Of a stretch of DNA of 64,000 nt, positions 9,052-17,629 are shown in pieces. The DNA comes from Citrobacter tructae (lineage in GTDB: Bacteria; Pseudomonadota; Gammaproteobacteria; Enterobacterales; Enterobacteriaceae), in the NCBI RefSeq assembly GCF_004684345.1, contig NZ_CP038469.1, positions 4,154,001 to 4,218,000 of the forward strand. Reading direction: 5' to 3'. The notes below the pieces were generated by a model, which saw nothing but the letters and a program-made list of their open reading frames with translations, was not told where the DNA came from and did no database searches. Position 1 is the stretch's first letter. Every line of letters begins with the position of its first letter. Both the position numbers and the translations under genes were made by a program.

Positions 9052-9185
9052 AAACTAGCATGAATCCAGGGGGACGCATCCTGCTGAAGGGTCATAAAGT
9101 AGAAAATAGTCCCAAAATGTGTCTGCTGACTTTTTTACTGCGTAAGCGCAAGGAAAAGAAACCAAAGGTGCGGCACTATGTAAAT

Positions 9186-9204
9186 AGTAATGAGAACGAC
9201 TATC
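9186..9204. promoter_or_regulatory. Fur box upstream of exbB
   Basis: The 19-mer AGTAATGAGAACGACTATC matches the Fur consensus GATAATGATAATCATTATC at 13 of 19 positions. It lies about 64 bases upstream of exbB, whose expression is iron-regulated in E. coli. Confidence 0.7.
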
Positions 9205-9267
9205 AATTCGACGTCGTTTTGATATCATTACGCTCAGATTTTGTGATTTGCGTCCTGGAGATACAGA

Positions 9268-10002
9268 GTGGGTAATAATTTGATGCAGACGGACCTTTCC
9301 GTCTGGGGTATGTATCAGCACGCCGATATCGTGGTTAAGTGCGTGATGATTGGGCTGATTTTGGCGTCCGTGGTCACCTGGGCTATCTTCTTTAGTAAGA
9401 GCCTTGAGTTCTTTACGCAGAAGCGCCGCCTTAAGCGCGAACAGCAACAGCTGGCTGAAGCCCGCTCTTTAGATCAGGCCAGTGAAATTGCCGCTGGATT
9501 CGATACCAAAAGCCTGGGCGCACTGTTAATTAACGAAGCGCAGAACGAGCTGGAACTGTCAGAAGGCAGCGATGACAACGAAGGGATTAAAGAGCGTACC
9601 GGGTTCCGCCTGGAACGTCGTGTCGCAGCTGTAGGCCGTCATATGGGCCGTGGTAACGGATACCTGGCAACCATTGGGGCTATCTCTCCATTTGTGGGTC
9701 TGTTCGGTACGGTATGGGGCATCATGAATAGCTTCATCGGTATTGCACAAACTCAAACGACTAACCTGGCCGTGGTTGCGCCGGGGATTGCAGAAGCGCT
9801 GTTAGCCACCGCGATTGGTCTGGTTGCGGCCATTCCCGCTGTTGTAATCTACAACATCTTCGCCCGTCAGATTGGCAGCTATAAAGCAATGTTGGGTGAT
9901 GTCGCCGCACAGGTACTGTTATTGCAAAGCCGTGATCTGGATCTGAGCGCAAGCGCTGCGGCACATCCGGTACGCGCTGCGCAGAAATTACGTGTAGGGT
10001 AA
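9268..10002 (+). CDS. exbB: TonB-system energy transduction protein ExbB
   Basis: A 244-residue inner-membrane protein, essentially E. coli ExbB. It starts at a GTG (9268) with GGAG eight bases upstream, as in E. coli. There are three transmembrane segments: near residues 16-39, and in the MotA/ExbB core around residues 130-155 and 175-195. With ExbD it forms the proton channel that energises TonB for uptake of iron siderophores and cobalamin. exbD follows after 6 bases. Confidence 0.97.
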   Translation: MGNNLMQTDLSVWGMYQHADIVVKCVMIGLILASVVTWAIFFSKSLEFFTQKRRLKREQQQLAEARSLDQASEIAAGFDTKSLGALLINEAQNELELSEGSDDNEGIKERTGFRLERRVAAVGRHMGRGNGYLATIGAISPFVGLFGTVWGIMNSFIGIAQTQTTNLAVVAPGIAEALLATAIGLVAAIPAVVIYNIFARQIGSYKAMLGDVAAQVLLLQSRDLDLSASAAAHPVRAAQKLRVG

Positions 10003-10008
10003 TGTTCC

Positions 10009-10434
10009 ATGGCAATGAGTTTTAACGAAAATCTGGACGATAACGGTGAAATGCACGACATCAACGTGACGCCGTTTATCGATGTTATGTTGGTTTTGTT
10101 GATCATCTTTATGGTGGCCGCGCCGCTGGCAACGGTGGATGTGAAGGTGAATCTCCCCGCATCGACCAGCACGCCGCAACCGCGTCCTGAAAAACCGGTT
10201 TACCTGTCAGTAAAAGCGGATAACACCATGTTTATCGGCAACGAGCAGGTGACCGATGAAACCATGATTAACGCGCTAAACGCGCTGACGGAAGGCAAGA
10301 AAGACACGACTATCTTCTTCCGTGCCGATAAAACTGTCGACTATGAAACCATGATGAAAGTGATGGATACGCTGCACCAGGCAGGTTTCCTGAAGATTGG
10401 TTTGGTCGGTGAAGAGACCGTGAAAGCGAAGTAA
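10009..10434 (+). CDS. exbD: TonB-system energy transduction protein ExbD
   Basis: A 141-residue protein with a single N-terminal transmembrane helix (about residues 23-43) and a periplasmic domain. Asp25 in NVTPFIDVMLVLL is the essential proton-carrying aspartate of ExbD. It partners ExbB and TonB. It is followed at once by a hairpin that probably ends the exbBD transcript. Confidence 0.97.
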   Translation: MAMSFNENLDDNGEMHDINVTPFIDVMLVLLIIFMVAAPLATVDVKVNLPASTSTPQPRPEKPVYLSVKADNTMFIGNEQVTDETMINALNALTEGKKDTTIFFRADKTVDYETMMKVMDTLHQAGFLKIGLVGEETVKAK

Positions 10435-10442
10435 TCTCTGCT

Positions 10443-10471
10443 GCCGGGTGAGGGTTTTTGCCTTACCCGGC
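10443..10471. terminator. Hairpin after exbD
   Basis: Arms GCCGGGTGAGG and CCTTACCCGGC pair with one mismatch around a T-rich loop. It sits between the convergent exbD and the unknown gene at 10501-10908. The T-tract after the stem is weak, so it may be a REP-like or factor-assisted terminator. Confidence 0.6.
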
Positions 10472-10500
10472 CTCCTGTTTCTGACTCTTTCTCCACTCCC

Positions 10501-10908
10501 TTATTTCGTCTCATCCAGCGCGACGGTAGTGACCTTGGTCGCTGTATAGCTTCCTTCTGATAGCTTACGCGTCAGGCGCAATGTGGCGGTTTCTCGCGCG
10601 AGTATATGCTGGTAGGTGCTTTCCAGACGGGCCATGATTTTGTCCCGCAATTCTGGCTGTTGGGCAATGATAGCCTCAATCGTGGCGCCGTAGATCTCTT
10701 CTTTAGCCTGCAGGGCATAAATTTCATGGCGATTTTGCCACTTCATGCGTACCAGCGCAGCGGGTATTGATACCGTCTCCTGGGCCACGCTTTCCAATGT
10801 GGCGTTCTTATTGGCAATCAAGATATCCAGATTCTGCTTTAAGACAAATTCATCACTTTTATGGTTGTCTAAAGCCAAATAAACGTTGTTATCCTCAACA
10901 TCTTTCAT
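10501..10908 (-). CDS. Unknown protein, second gene of a two-gene operon
   Basis: A 135-residue soluble protein that I do not recognise. It is rich in Ala, Glu and Lys, has no signal peptide or membrane segment, and is predicted by eye to be mostly helical. The start at 10908 (MKDVEDNN) was chosen because GGAAG precedes it and it begins one base after the stop of the upstream gene, an arrangement typical of translational coupling. The longer frame to 10953 would overlap that gene. In E. coli K-12 this locus carries yghA and yqhA (from memory), so the cassette is a replacement at a variable site. Confidence 0.7.
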   Translation of the reverse strand: MKDVEDNNVYLALDNHKSDEFVLKQNLDILIANKNATLESVAQETVSIPAALVRMKWQNRHEIYALQAKEEIYGATIEAIIAQQPELRDKIMARLESTYQHILARETATLRLTRKLSEGSYTATKVTTVALDETK

Positions 10909-10909
10909 T

Positions 10910-11314
10910 TTATTTTTCTTCCAGAGAATAAAAAATGGGAGCGCTGGTTTCACGCGTAATTAAATTAAGCCAAATTTTATTGCCCTGCTCATTTATTAAT
11001 GCGGTGTTTTTAGCCAGAATTTTACTTAATTCTTGTGCGTTAATGTCACCTTCGGCTTGTAACGAATTTAGCAGGCGGGTGAACGATTCAATTTTTGCTG
11101 CGCTAAAAAGACGTTCTTTTAAGTGACGGTCGCACTCTTCAAATAACATGTTTCGTGCCTGGCCGGTAGCAGAGGCACTAATTAAAATATCCGCTTCGTA
11201 ATCGCTTAAGTTTACCGTTCCCTGAGCCAAACTTTCACTATTTTCTGCCGTGTCAGTATTGGTCTGGGATGTAGATAAATGAAAACGAGAGGGAACAAGA
11301 TGCTCGGGAAGCAT
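10910..11314 (-). CDS. Unknown protein, first gene of a two-gene operon
   Basis: A 134-residue soluble protein that I do not recognise. The N-terminal 35 residues are Ser/Thr-rich and probably disordered; the rest looks helical. The start at 11314 (MLPEHLVPSRFHL) is supported by AAAGGA nine bases upstream; the frame remains open to 11401. It is divergent from the membrane-anchored unknown gene at 11420, with a 105-base promoter region between them. Confidence 0.68.
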   Translation of the reverse strand: MLPEHLVPSRFHLSTSQTNTDTAENSESLAQGTVNLSDYEADILISASATGQARNMLFEECDRHLKERLFSAAKIESFTRLLNSLQAEGDINAQELSKILAKNTALINEQGNKIWLNLITRETSAPIFYSLEEK

Positions 11315-11419
11315 GTTGAAATATCCTTTGCTGCCAGTGAGGTGAGTTTTTTTAATAAGACAGGCTGCGTTGACAATAGCATGGGGTAATTTTAAAATCA
11401 AAAAAAATGGAGCCTGTAT

Positions 11420-11923
11420 ATGAACAGTATATTTTATTCTGTTATTACCCTGCTATTGCTTACCTGCGGGGTTCTTTTACTCATGCGTGGTGCAAATAAA
11501 AATCGAGCTAATGAAGGGTTTGCCTCTGCCCCCAAGCTGGAAACACTGAGCAAAGAAGAGGGGGAAGATCATTTTTCAGCACTGATGAATTCGATTACCC
11601 CGGTATGGTATTGGCGCGTTAATCATGAATATATCGATTTTATCCACTCGACAATAAAGCGGATGACCATGGTGGAGTTAAATGAAACGCCGGGATTATT
11701 TGATGCGCAGCGGCGCTGCAGCGATCTTAACTCGGCGGTGTACAAATATTATGACAACATCAAAAAACGCTGCCTGAGCGGAGAGAAAGTCCCGCACGCC
11801 GATCTGGACGTGCTCAATTTACGTCAATGCTTCAGGGAGTTCAGTCTTGAAGCCTATCCTGCACTCGTTGCGTTGGTCTGGCCGGAGTTCCAGCGTCCAT
11901 CAATCAACGCGGAAGAGGTTTGA
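11420..11923 (+). CDS. Unknown membrane-anchored protein
   Basis: A 167-residue protein that I do not recognise. It has one N-terminal transmembrane helix (about residues 5-22, SVITLLLLTCGVLLLM) followed by positive residues, so the remaining 140 residues probably face the cytoplasm. That part is rich in aromatic residues and holds three cysteines (in RRCSDL, KRCLSG and RQCFRE). It is preceded by AAATGGAG and is divergent from the two-gene unknown operon. I cannot assign a function. Confidence 0.68.
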   Translation: MNSIFYSVITLLLLTCGVLLLMRGANKNRANEGFASAPKLETLSKEEGEDHFSALMNSITPVWYWRVNHEYIDFIHSTIKRMTMVELNETPGLFDAQRRCSDLNSAVYKYYDNIKKRCLSGEKVPHADLDVLNLRQCFREFSLEAYPALVALVWPEFQRPSINAEEV

Positions 11924-12008
11924 GGTGTGTGACTTATTTTCTGCACTGATAAACATGAAACGATTAAAGCCGGTCCGACAACGTCGTCCCGGCACACTGT
12001 TCAGGCTG

Positions 12009-13049
12009 CTACTTGTCTGATGAAGCCTGCCACAAATTGAGCTTGCCGTCGGCGACGTGTTTATCAATCTGCGCCAGTTCTTCGGCGCTGAACGTCAGAT
12101 TATTCAACGCCTGAACGTTTTCTTCCAGCTGCTCGGGGCGGCTGGCGCCGATTAATACTGACGTCACGCGGTCATCTTTGAGTAACCAGCTCAACGCCAT
12201 TTGCGCCATCGACTGTCCGCGCCGTTGCGCCATTTCGTTAAGCAGGCGCAGGCTGCTAATATTCTCTTCTGTCAGCATATTCTCTGTCAGACCACGGGCT
12301 TTTTTCCCTTCGCGCTGCATGCGTGATCCTTCCGGAATACCGTTCAGGTATTTCCCAGTCAGCAATCCTTGCGCCAGCGGGGTGAAGGCGATACAGCCAA
12401 TGCCGTTCGAGTCCAGCGTATCCAGCAGGCCACTGCTGTCGACCCAACGGTTAAGCAGGTTGTAGGACGGTTGGTGGATCAGCAGCGGAATTTTCCATTC
12501 CCGCAGCAGTTCAGCCATTTTTTGCGTGCGCTCCGGGGAATAGGATGAAATACCGACATACAGGGCTTTGCCACTTTGCACGGCGTGTGCCAGCGCTGCG
12601 GCGGTCTCTTCCATTGGCGTGCTTTCGTCAACGCGGTGAGAATAGAAAATATCAACGTAGTCGAGCCCCATGCGTTGCAGGCTCTGGTCGAGGCTTGCGA
12701 GCAAATACTTGCGCGAACCGCCAGAGCCGTAGGGTCCCGGCCACATGTCATAGCCTGCTTTGGTGGAGATGATTAACTCGTCACGGTACTGCGCGAAATC
12801 CTCGCGCAGTAATCTGCCAAAGTTCTCTTCTGCGCTTCCCGGCGGCGGCCCGTAGTTATTGGCTAAATCAAAATGCGTGATGCCTAAATCAAATGCTTTG
12901 CGCAGCAGGGCACGCTGTGAATCCAGTGCTTGAACGTGTCCAAAACTGTGCCATAAACCCAGCGACAGTGCGGGTAAACGCAAACCGCTGCGACCACAGT
13001 AGCGATAGAGCATCTGCTCATAACGTTCAGGATTGGCAAACCAGGCCAT
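12009..13049 (-). CDS. yghZ: L-glyceraldehyde 3-phosphate reductase (aldo-keto reductase)
   Basis: A 346-residue aldo-keto reductase, matching E. coli YghZ (GpR), which reduces L-glyceraldehyde 3-phosphate and methylglyoxal with NADPH. The catalytic tetrad is Asp61, Tyr66, Lys97 and His138. It is a cytosolic octameric TIM barrel in the E. coli homologue. It is divergent from yghX. Confidence 0.95.
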   Translation of the reverse strand: MAWFANPERYEQMLYRYCGRSGLRLPALSLGLWHSFGHVQALDSQRALLRKAFDLGITHFDLANNYGPPPGSAEENFGRLLREDFAQYRDELIISTKAGYDMWPGPYGSGGSRKYLLASLDQSLQRMGLDYVDIFYSHRVDESTPMEETAAALAHAVQSGKALYVGISSYSPERTQKMAELLREWKIPLLIHQPSYNLLNRWVDSSGLLDTLDSNGIGCIAFTPLAQGLLTGKYLNGIPEGSRMQREGKKARGLTENMLTEENISSLRLLNEMAQRRGQSMAQMALSWLLKDDRVTSVLIGASRPEQLEENVQALNNLTFSAEELAQIDKHVADGKLNLWQASSDK

Positions 13050-13203
13050 GAGATCTCCTTAGTGCAGGTGAATTTCGAAACGACGTTTCTATTCTAGCTG
13101 TTTCGCGATGATTATCCCGTTCACAGGTCACATTGGGATGAAAAACTGGGCAAAAATAGGCCGCTGTGCTTTGCTTAAAAAAACATCATTTTGGAGTGGG
13201 CCA

Positions 13204-14091
13204 ATGCCGCGTTTAACTGCAAAAGACTTTCCGCAAGAGTTGCTCGATTACTACGACTATTACGCGCATGGCAAAATATCGAAACGAGAATTTCTCAACC
13301 TGGCGGGCAAATATGCCGTTGGCAGCATGACGGCGCTGGTGTTATTTAATCTGTTAAAGCCGAACTATGCTCTGGCAACGCAGGTGGAATTTACCGATCC
13401 CGACATTCTGGCGGAGTACATAACCTACCCATCACCTGACGGCCATGGTGATGTGCGCGGTTATCTGGTAAAGCCGGTAAAGGTGACGGGGAAAATTCCT
13501 GCTGTGGTTGTTGTGCACGAGAATCGTGGGTTGAATCCCTACATTGAGGATGTCGCGCGGCGGGTGGCAAAGGCGGGATATCTGGCGCTCGCGCCGGATG
13601 GGTTAAGTTCGGTAGGCGGCTATCCGGGTAATGATGATAAAGGCCGGGAGCTGCAGCAGCAGATAGATCCCATCAAGTTAATGAACGATTTTTTTGCCGC
13701 GATTGACTATATGCAGCGTTATCCCGATGCGACAGGAAAGGTCGGTATTACCGGGTTTTGCTACGGTGGTGGTGTCTCGAATGCAGCAGCCGTTGCTTAT
13801 CCTGAACTGGCCTGTGCGGTGCCTTTTTATGGACGCCAGGTTCCCGCGTCAGATGTCCCTAAAATAAATGCGCCTTTGTTATTGCATTATGCTGCACTGG
13901 ATACGCGCATTAATGAAGGCTGGCCGGCGTATGAAACCGCTCTCAAGGCCAATAAGAAAGTGTTTGAGGCGTATATCTATCCCGGCGTTAATCATGGTTT
14001 TCACAATGATTCGACTCCTCGTTATGATAAAGCTGCCGCTGATTTAGCCTGGGAGCGCACTATCTCATGGTTTGATAAATATTTACGTTAG
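13204..14091 (+). CDS. yghX: Dienelactone hydrolase family protein YghX (intact)
   Basis: A 295-residue alpha/beta hydrolase of the dienelactone hydrolase family. The triad is Cys186 (GFCYGGG), Asp233 and His264 (NHGFHN). Residues 24-60 look like a Tat-type signal, with Lys-Arg in place of Arg-Arg (SKREFLNLA) before a hydrophobic stretch, so the enzyme may be exported. The start at 13204 is supported by GGAGTGGG seven bases upstream. In E. coli K-12 the homologue is broken by a frameshift (from memory); here it is intact. Its substrate is unknown. Confidence 0.9.
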   Translation: MPRLTAKDFPQELLDYYDYYAHGKISKREFLNLAGKYAVGSMTALVLFNLLKPNYALATQVEFTDPDILAEYITYPSPDGHGDVRGYLVKPVKVTGKIPAVVVVHENRGLNPYIEDVARRVAKAGYLALAPDGLSSVGGYPGNDDKGRELQQQIDPIKLMNDFFAAIDYMQRYPDATGKVGITGFCYGGGVSNAAAVAYPELACAVPFYGRQVPASDVPKINAPLLLHYAALDTRINEGWPAYETALKANKKVFEAYIYPGVNHGFHNDSTPRYDKAAADLAWERTISWFDKYLR

Positions 14092-14225
14092 AAAACAAAA
14101 TATTGTTTAATGTGTTAGACAGAATATCTGAATAATAATGCTACCTAATTTCATTAGCATTCATATCGTTATAACCTGAAGGGTTATCAGACGCACTTAA
14201 AAAAGTAAAAAAATAAAGAACACAT

Positions 14226-14252
14226 TATATCTTCTTCGTGACCTGCCGATAA
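14226..14252 (+). promoter_or_regulatory. FliA (sigma-28) promoter of the chemoreceptor gene
   Basis: GCCGATAA at 14245-14252 is a perfect -10 element for sigma-28. Eleven bases upstream TATATCTT (14226-14233) matches TAAAGTTT at 5 of 8. It lies 54 bases before the chemoreceptor gene, fitting control by the flagellar regulon. Confidence 0.8.
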
Positions 14253-14306
14253 CAAGGATAAGTCTCGCCTGATGGCGAAATCCTCTTCTACGGCAAGGAA
14301 ACTACT

Positions 14307-15947
14307 ATGCGTTTGCTGAAAAACTTCACTATTCGTATTGTCATGCTGGCAATACTGGGACTATTTTGCCTGCTTTGGTCGGGCGTGGGGTTATTCAGTC
14401 TCCATTCGTTATCCAAAATATCAGAAGGAAATGATATTGACCGCCATCTCGTGCAGCAGATGACGGTCCTCAGCCAGGGGAACGATCAGTACTTTCGCTT
14501 CGTAACGCGCTTAAGTCGCGCAGTGGATGTCAAAATTGGCGGCGGAACGCCTGACTTTGGCCCTGCGCAACAATCGCTGGAGGGGATGAGTAAAAAACTC
14601 CAGCAGATGAAAACACTGTCTCCGGGACCGATGGATCCTGAAATTGCCGCAGCGGTGCTGACTAAGTGGCAAGCGCTGCTGGATAAAGGTGTAATCCCAC
14701 AAATGCAGCTGGCGCAACAGGGATCGCTCACTGCCTGGTCAGAGCATGCAAGTACCGTTACACCTGCGCTGAGCCGTGAATTTGGTGCCAGCGCCGAGAG
14801 GTTTAATACCACCGCTGGTGAGCGACTGGATGCGACACGAATTATGGTTGATGGCAAAACGTCAATTATTCGCACCTTAATTATCTCCGCCGTTATTCTC
14901 GGTATCGCCATCCTTATCTTTACCGACCGCTACCTCGTGTCAATGATGGTGAAACCGCTGGCACGTATTCGCCAGCAGTTCCGCCAGATTGCCCACGGCG
15001 ACCTCAGTCACCCGATTGAAGAATTTGGCCGTAACTGTGTGGGCCAGTTGGTGCCTTTACTCAGCGCGATGCAGGACAGCCTGCGTGAAGCTGTGAGTAC
15101 GATTCGCTCAGGCAGCGACAACATCTGGCGTGGCGCAACGGAGATTTCCAGCGGTAATAACGATCTCTCTTCGCGTACTGAAGAGCAGGCCGCAGCGTTG
15201 GAAGAGACTGCGGCCAGCATGGAGCAGCTCACCGCCACGGTAAAACTAAACGCCGAAAATGCGCGCGAAGCCAGCCAGCTTGCCGATACGGCATCAGAAA
15301 CGGCAGGCAAAGGCAGCACGCTGGTTTCGCAAGTGGTCGATACCATGGACGGGATTGCGGCCAGCTCTAAACAGATCGCCGAAATTACCTCGGTCATTAA
15401 CAGTATTGCGTTCCAGACCAACATTCTGGCCCTCAATGCCGCCGTCGAAGCCGCCAGAGCGGGTGAGCAGGGGCGTGGTTTTGCCGTGGTTGCTGGTGAG
15501 GTGCGTAATCTTGCCAGCCGCAGCGCAGGAGCGGCGAAAGAGATTGAGACATTGATTGGCGAATCGGCGCGCCGTGTCGATCAGGGGGCGCGTCTGGTCA
15601 AGGAAACCGGATTGACGATGGACGCTATTCTGCGTGGTGCAACCGAAGTGACGGCGATAATGAAGCAAATCGCTTCCGCCTCTGAAGAGCAGAATAAAGG
15701 GATCTCGCAAGTGAGTGTGGCGATCACGCAAATGGACAGCGTGACCCAACAGAACGCCGCGCTGGTAGAGCAGGTGTCGGCAGCAGCAGTGGCTCTGGAG
15801 CGGCAAACCGAAGATCTACAGCGTGCGGTTCAACAGTTTCGGCTTTCCGCAAACGACGCTCAGCACGCCTCAACCAACACCGTTTTACCCGCCGAAGAAA
15901 GCGTAGCGCCTAAAACATCTAAAACGGATGAATGGGTGGCCTTTTAA
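14307..15947 (+). CDS. Methyl-accepting chemotaxis protein
   Basis: A 546-residue Tar/Tsr-type transmembrane chemoreceptor. It has a first membrane helix at about 10-32, a periplasmic four-helix-bundle ligand domain to about 188, a second membrane helix at about 189-208, a HAMP domain to about 263, and a long signalling hairpin. The hairpin tip has the highly conserved FQTNILALNAAVEAARAGEQ segment that contacts CheA and CheW. The C-terminus EWVAF fits the xWxxF tether for CheR/CheB. The ligand is not readable; Salmonella has receptors of this class (McpA/B/C) with limited E. coli counterparts. A FliA promoter precedes it. Confidence 0.94.
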   Translation: MRLLKNFTIRIVMLAILGLFCLLWSGVGLFSLHSLSKISEGNDIDRHLVQQMTVLSQGNDQYFRFVTRLSRAVDVKIGGGTPDFGPAQQSLEGMSKKLQQMKTLSPGPMDPEIAAAVLTKWQALLDKGVIPQMQLAQQGSLTAWSEHASTVTPALSREFGASAERFNTTAGERLDATRIMVDGKTSIIRTLIISAVILGIAILIFTDRYLVSMMVKPLARIRQQFRQIAHGDLSHPIEEFGRNCVGQLVPLLSAMQDSLREAVSTIRSGSDNIWRGATEISSGNNDLSSRTEEQAAALEETAASMEQLTATVKLNAENAREASQLADTASETAGKGSTLVSQVVDTMDGIAASSKQIAEITSVINSIAFQTNILALNAAVEAARAGEQGRGFAVVAGEVRNLASRSAGAAKEIETLIGESARRVDQGARLVKETGLTMDAILRGATEVTAIMKQIASASEEQNKGISQVSVAITQMDSVTQQNAALVEQVSAAAVALERQTEDLQRAVQQFRLSANDAQHASTNTVLPAEESVAPKTSKTDEWVAF

Positions 15948-15991
15948 TCTGGCACAAAAAAGTGCGTGAAACCTCTGGTCTTTGCTTAAAA

Positions 15992-16021
15992 AATCGCTAT
16001 ATAATTTATCATATAGCGATT
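15992..16021. promoter_or_regulatory. Perfect inverted repeat abutting the yghW Shine-Dalgarno
   Basis: Arms AATCGCTATAT (15992-16002) and ATATAGCGATT (16011-16021) are perfect reverse complements around an 8-base loop. The right arm ends immediately before GGAGG (16022-16026), the ribosome binding site of yghW. It could be an operator overlapping the promoter, or an RNA hairpin that tunes translation. Confidence 0.55.
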
Positions 16022-16032
16022 GGAGGTTATGC

Positions 16033-16320
16033 ATGGACAACCATTTTGGTAAGGGCCTGATGGCCGGATTAAATGCATCAAGTGCGGACAGTGCACGGAC
16101 AGTGGCGAATTTTTGTGCTGATTATAAGCGCGGCTTTGTGCTGGGTTTTTCACATCGGATGTTTGAAAGAACGGGCGATCGGCAACTCAGTGCGTGGGAA
16201 GCAGGGATCCTGACGCGTCGTTACGGGCTGGATAAAGAAATGGTGATGGATTTCTTCAAAGAGAACCAGTCCAGTACAACAATTCGCTTTTTCATGGCCG
16301 GCTATCGGCTCGAAGCTTGA
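16033..16320 (+). CDS. yghW: DUF2623 family protein YghW
   Basis: A 95-residue small soluble protein, the same length as and near identical to E. coli YghW. Its function is unknown. The start at 16033 follows TGGAGG by six bases. It lies just before the hydrogenase-2 operon, as in E. coli, but is separated from it by 188 bases with its own promoter region. Confidence 0.92.
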   Translation: MDNHFGKGLMAGLNASSADSARTVANFCADYKRGFVLGFSHRMFERTGDRQLSAWEAGILTRRYGLDKEMVMDFFKENQSSTTIRFFMAGYRLEA

Positions 16321-16508
16321 TCCGAAAGGGGTATTATCTTGCTTTAATTAATTACACTATTGACCTACACCTTCGTTTTGTTGCCCTGCCGAAGTATTAT
16401 AATGCACATAACCATATAAAAAGTGTGGTAATGGCGCGCCGATCGCAATAAGCAACATGCGAATGGTGCAAAATAAAAGCCAGGTCTTCGCAACGGAATA
16501 ACAATAAA

Positions 16509-17627
16509 ATGACTGGAGATAACCCTCTCATCAATTCGAACGGCATTAACCGCCGTGATTTCATGAAGCTTTGTGCAGCATTGGCCGCTACCATGGGGCT
16601 CAGTAGCAAAGCCGCCGCAGAAATGGCGGAGTCAGTATCCCGCCCTCAGCGCCCACCGGTTATCTGGATTGGTGCTCAGGAGTGTACGGGATGTACTGAA
16701 TCGCTACTTCGTGCGACACACCCCACAGTGGAAAACCTCGTCCTGGAGACCATCTCTCTGGAATACCATGAGGTGCTTTCCGCCGCCTTCGGCCACCAGG
16801 TCGAAGAGAACAAACATAACGCTCTGGAGAAGTATAAAGGGCAGTATGTTCTGGTTGTCGATGGTTCCATCCCACTGAAAGATAATGGTATTTACTGCAT
16901 GGTCGCCGGTGAGCCCATTGTGGATCATATCCGCAAGGCGGCCGAAGGCGCTGCAGCAATCATTGCTATCGGCTCGTGTGCCGCGTGGGGTGGTGTTGCC
17001 GCTGCTGGCGTTAACCCAACGGGTGCCGTCGGCTTGCAGGAAGTTCTGCCAGGCAAAACCATCATCAATATCCCGGGCTGTCCGCCGAACCCGCATAACT
17101 TCCTCGCGACTGTCGCACATATCATCACCTACGGTAAGCCGCCGAAGCTGGATGCGAAAAACCGTCCGACATTTGCCTATGGCCGTTTGATTCACGAACA
17201 TTGCGAACGCCGTCCGCACTTTGATGCTGGCCGTTTTGCTAAAGAGTTCGGCGATGAAGGCCACCGTGAAGGCTGGTGCCTCTACCATTTGGGCTGTAAA
17301 GGACCAGAAACCTACGGTAACTGCTCGACCTTGCAGTTCTGCGATGTTGGCGGCGTGTGGCCAGTGGCGATCGGTCACCCTTGCTACGGCTGTAACGAAG
17401 AAGGCGTTGGTTTCCATAAAGGTATTCACCAGCTTGCTTCTGTGGAAAACCAAACTCCGCGTTCAGAGAAGCCGGATGTCAACATGAAAGAAGGCGGCAA
17501 CATTTCTGCTGGGGCTGTTGGGCTGCTGGGTGGCGTAGTCGGACTGGTTGCCGGCGTCAGCGTGATGGCGGTACGTGAACTGGGACGTCAGCAAAAGAAA
17601 GATAACGCTGACTCACGGGGAGAATAA
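16509..17627 (+). CDS. hybO: Hydrogenase-2 small subunit
   Basis: A 372-residue [NiFe]-hydrogenase small subunit that carries the iron-sulphur relay. A twin-arginine signal NRRDFMK sits at residues 14-20. Cysteines for the clusters begin at Cys59 and Cys62 (ECTGCTES). A C-terminal membrane helix at about 328-348 anchors the periplasmic enzyme. With HybC it oxidises hydrogen, passing electrons via HybA and HybB to the quinone pool. It is the first gene of the hybOABCDEFG operon. Confidence 0.97.
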   Translation: MTGDNPLINSNGINRRDFMKLCAALAATMGLSSKAAAEMAESVSRPQRPPVIWIGAQECTGCTESLLRATHPTVENLVLETISLEYHEVLSAAFGHQVEENKHNALEKYKGQYVLVVDGSIPLKDNGIYCMVAGEPIVDHIRKAAEGAAAIIAIGSCAAWGGVAAAGVNPTGAVGLQEVLPGKTIINIPGCPPNPHNFLATVAHIITYGKPPKLDAKNRPTFAYGRLIHEHCERRPHFDAGRFAKEFGDEGHREGWCLYHLGCKGPETYGNCSTLQFCDVGGVWPVAIGHPCYGCNEEGVGFHKGIHQLASVENQTPRSEKPDVNMKEGGNISAGAVGLLGGVVGLVAGVSVMAVRELGRQQKKDNADSRGE

Positions 17628-17629
17628 CC

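Noticed and set aside
14215..14252. TAAAGAAC as the sigma-28 -35 element of the chemoreceptor promoter
   Set aside because: It is too far from GCCGATAA; the weaker TATATCTT at the correct 11-base spacing was used instead.
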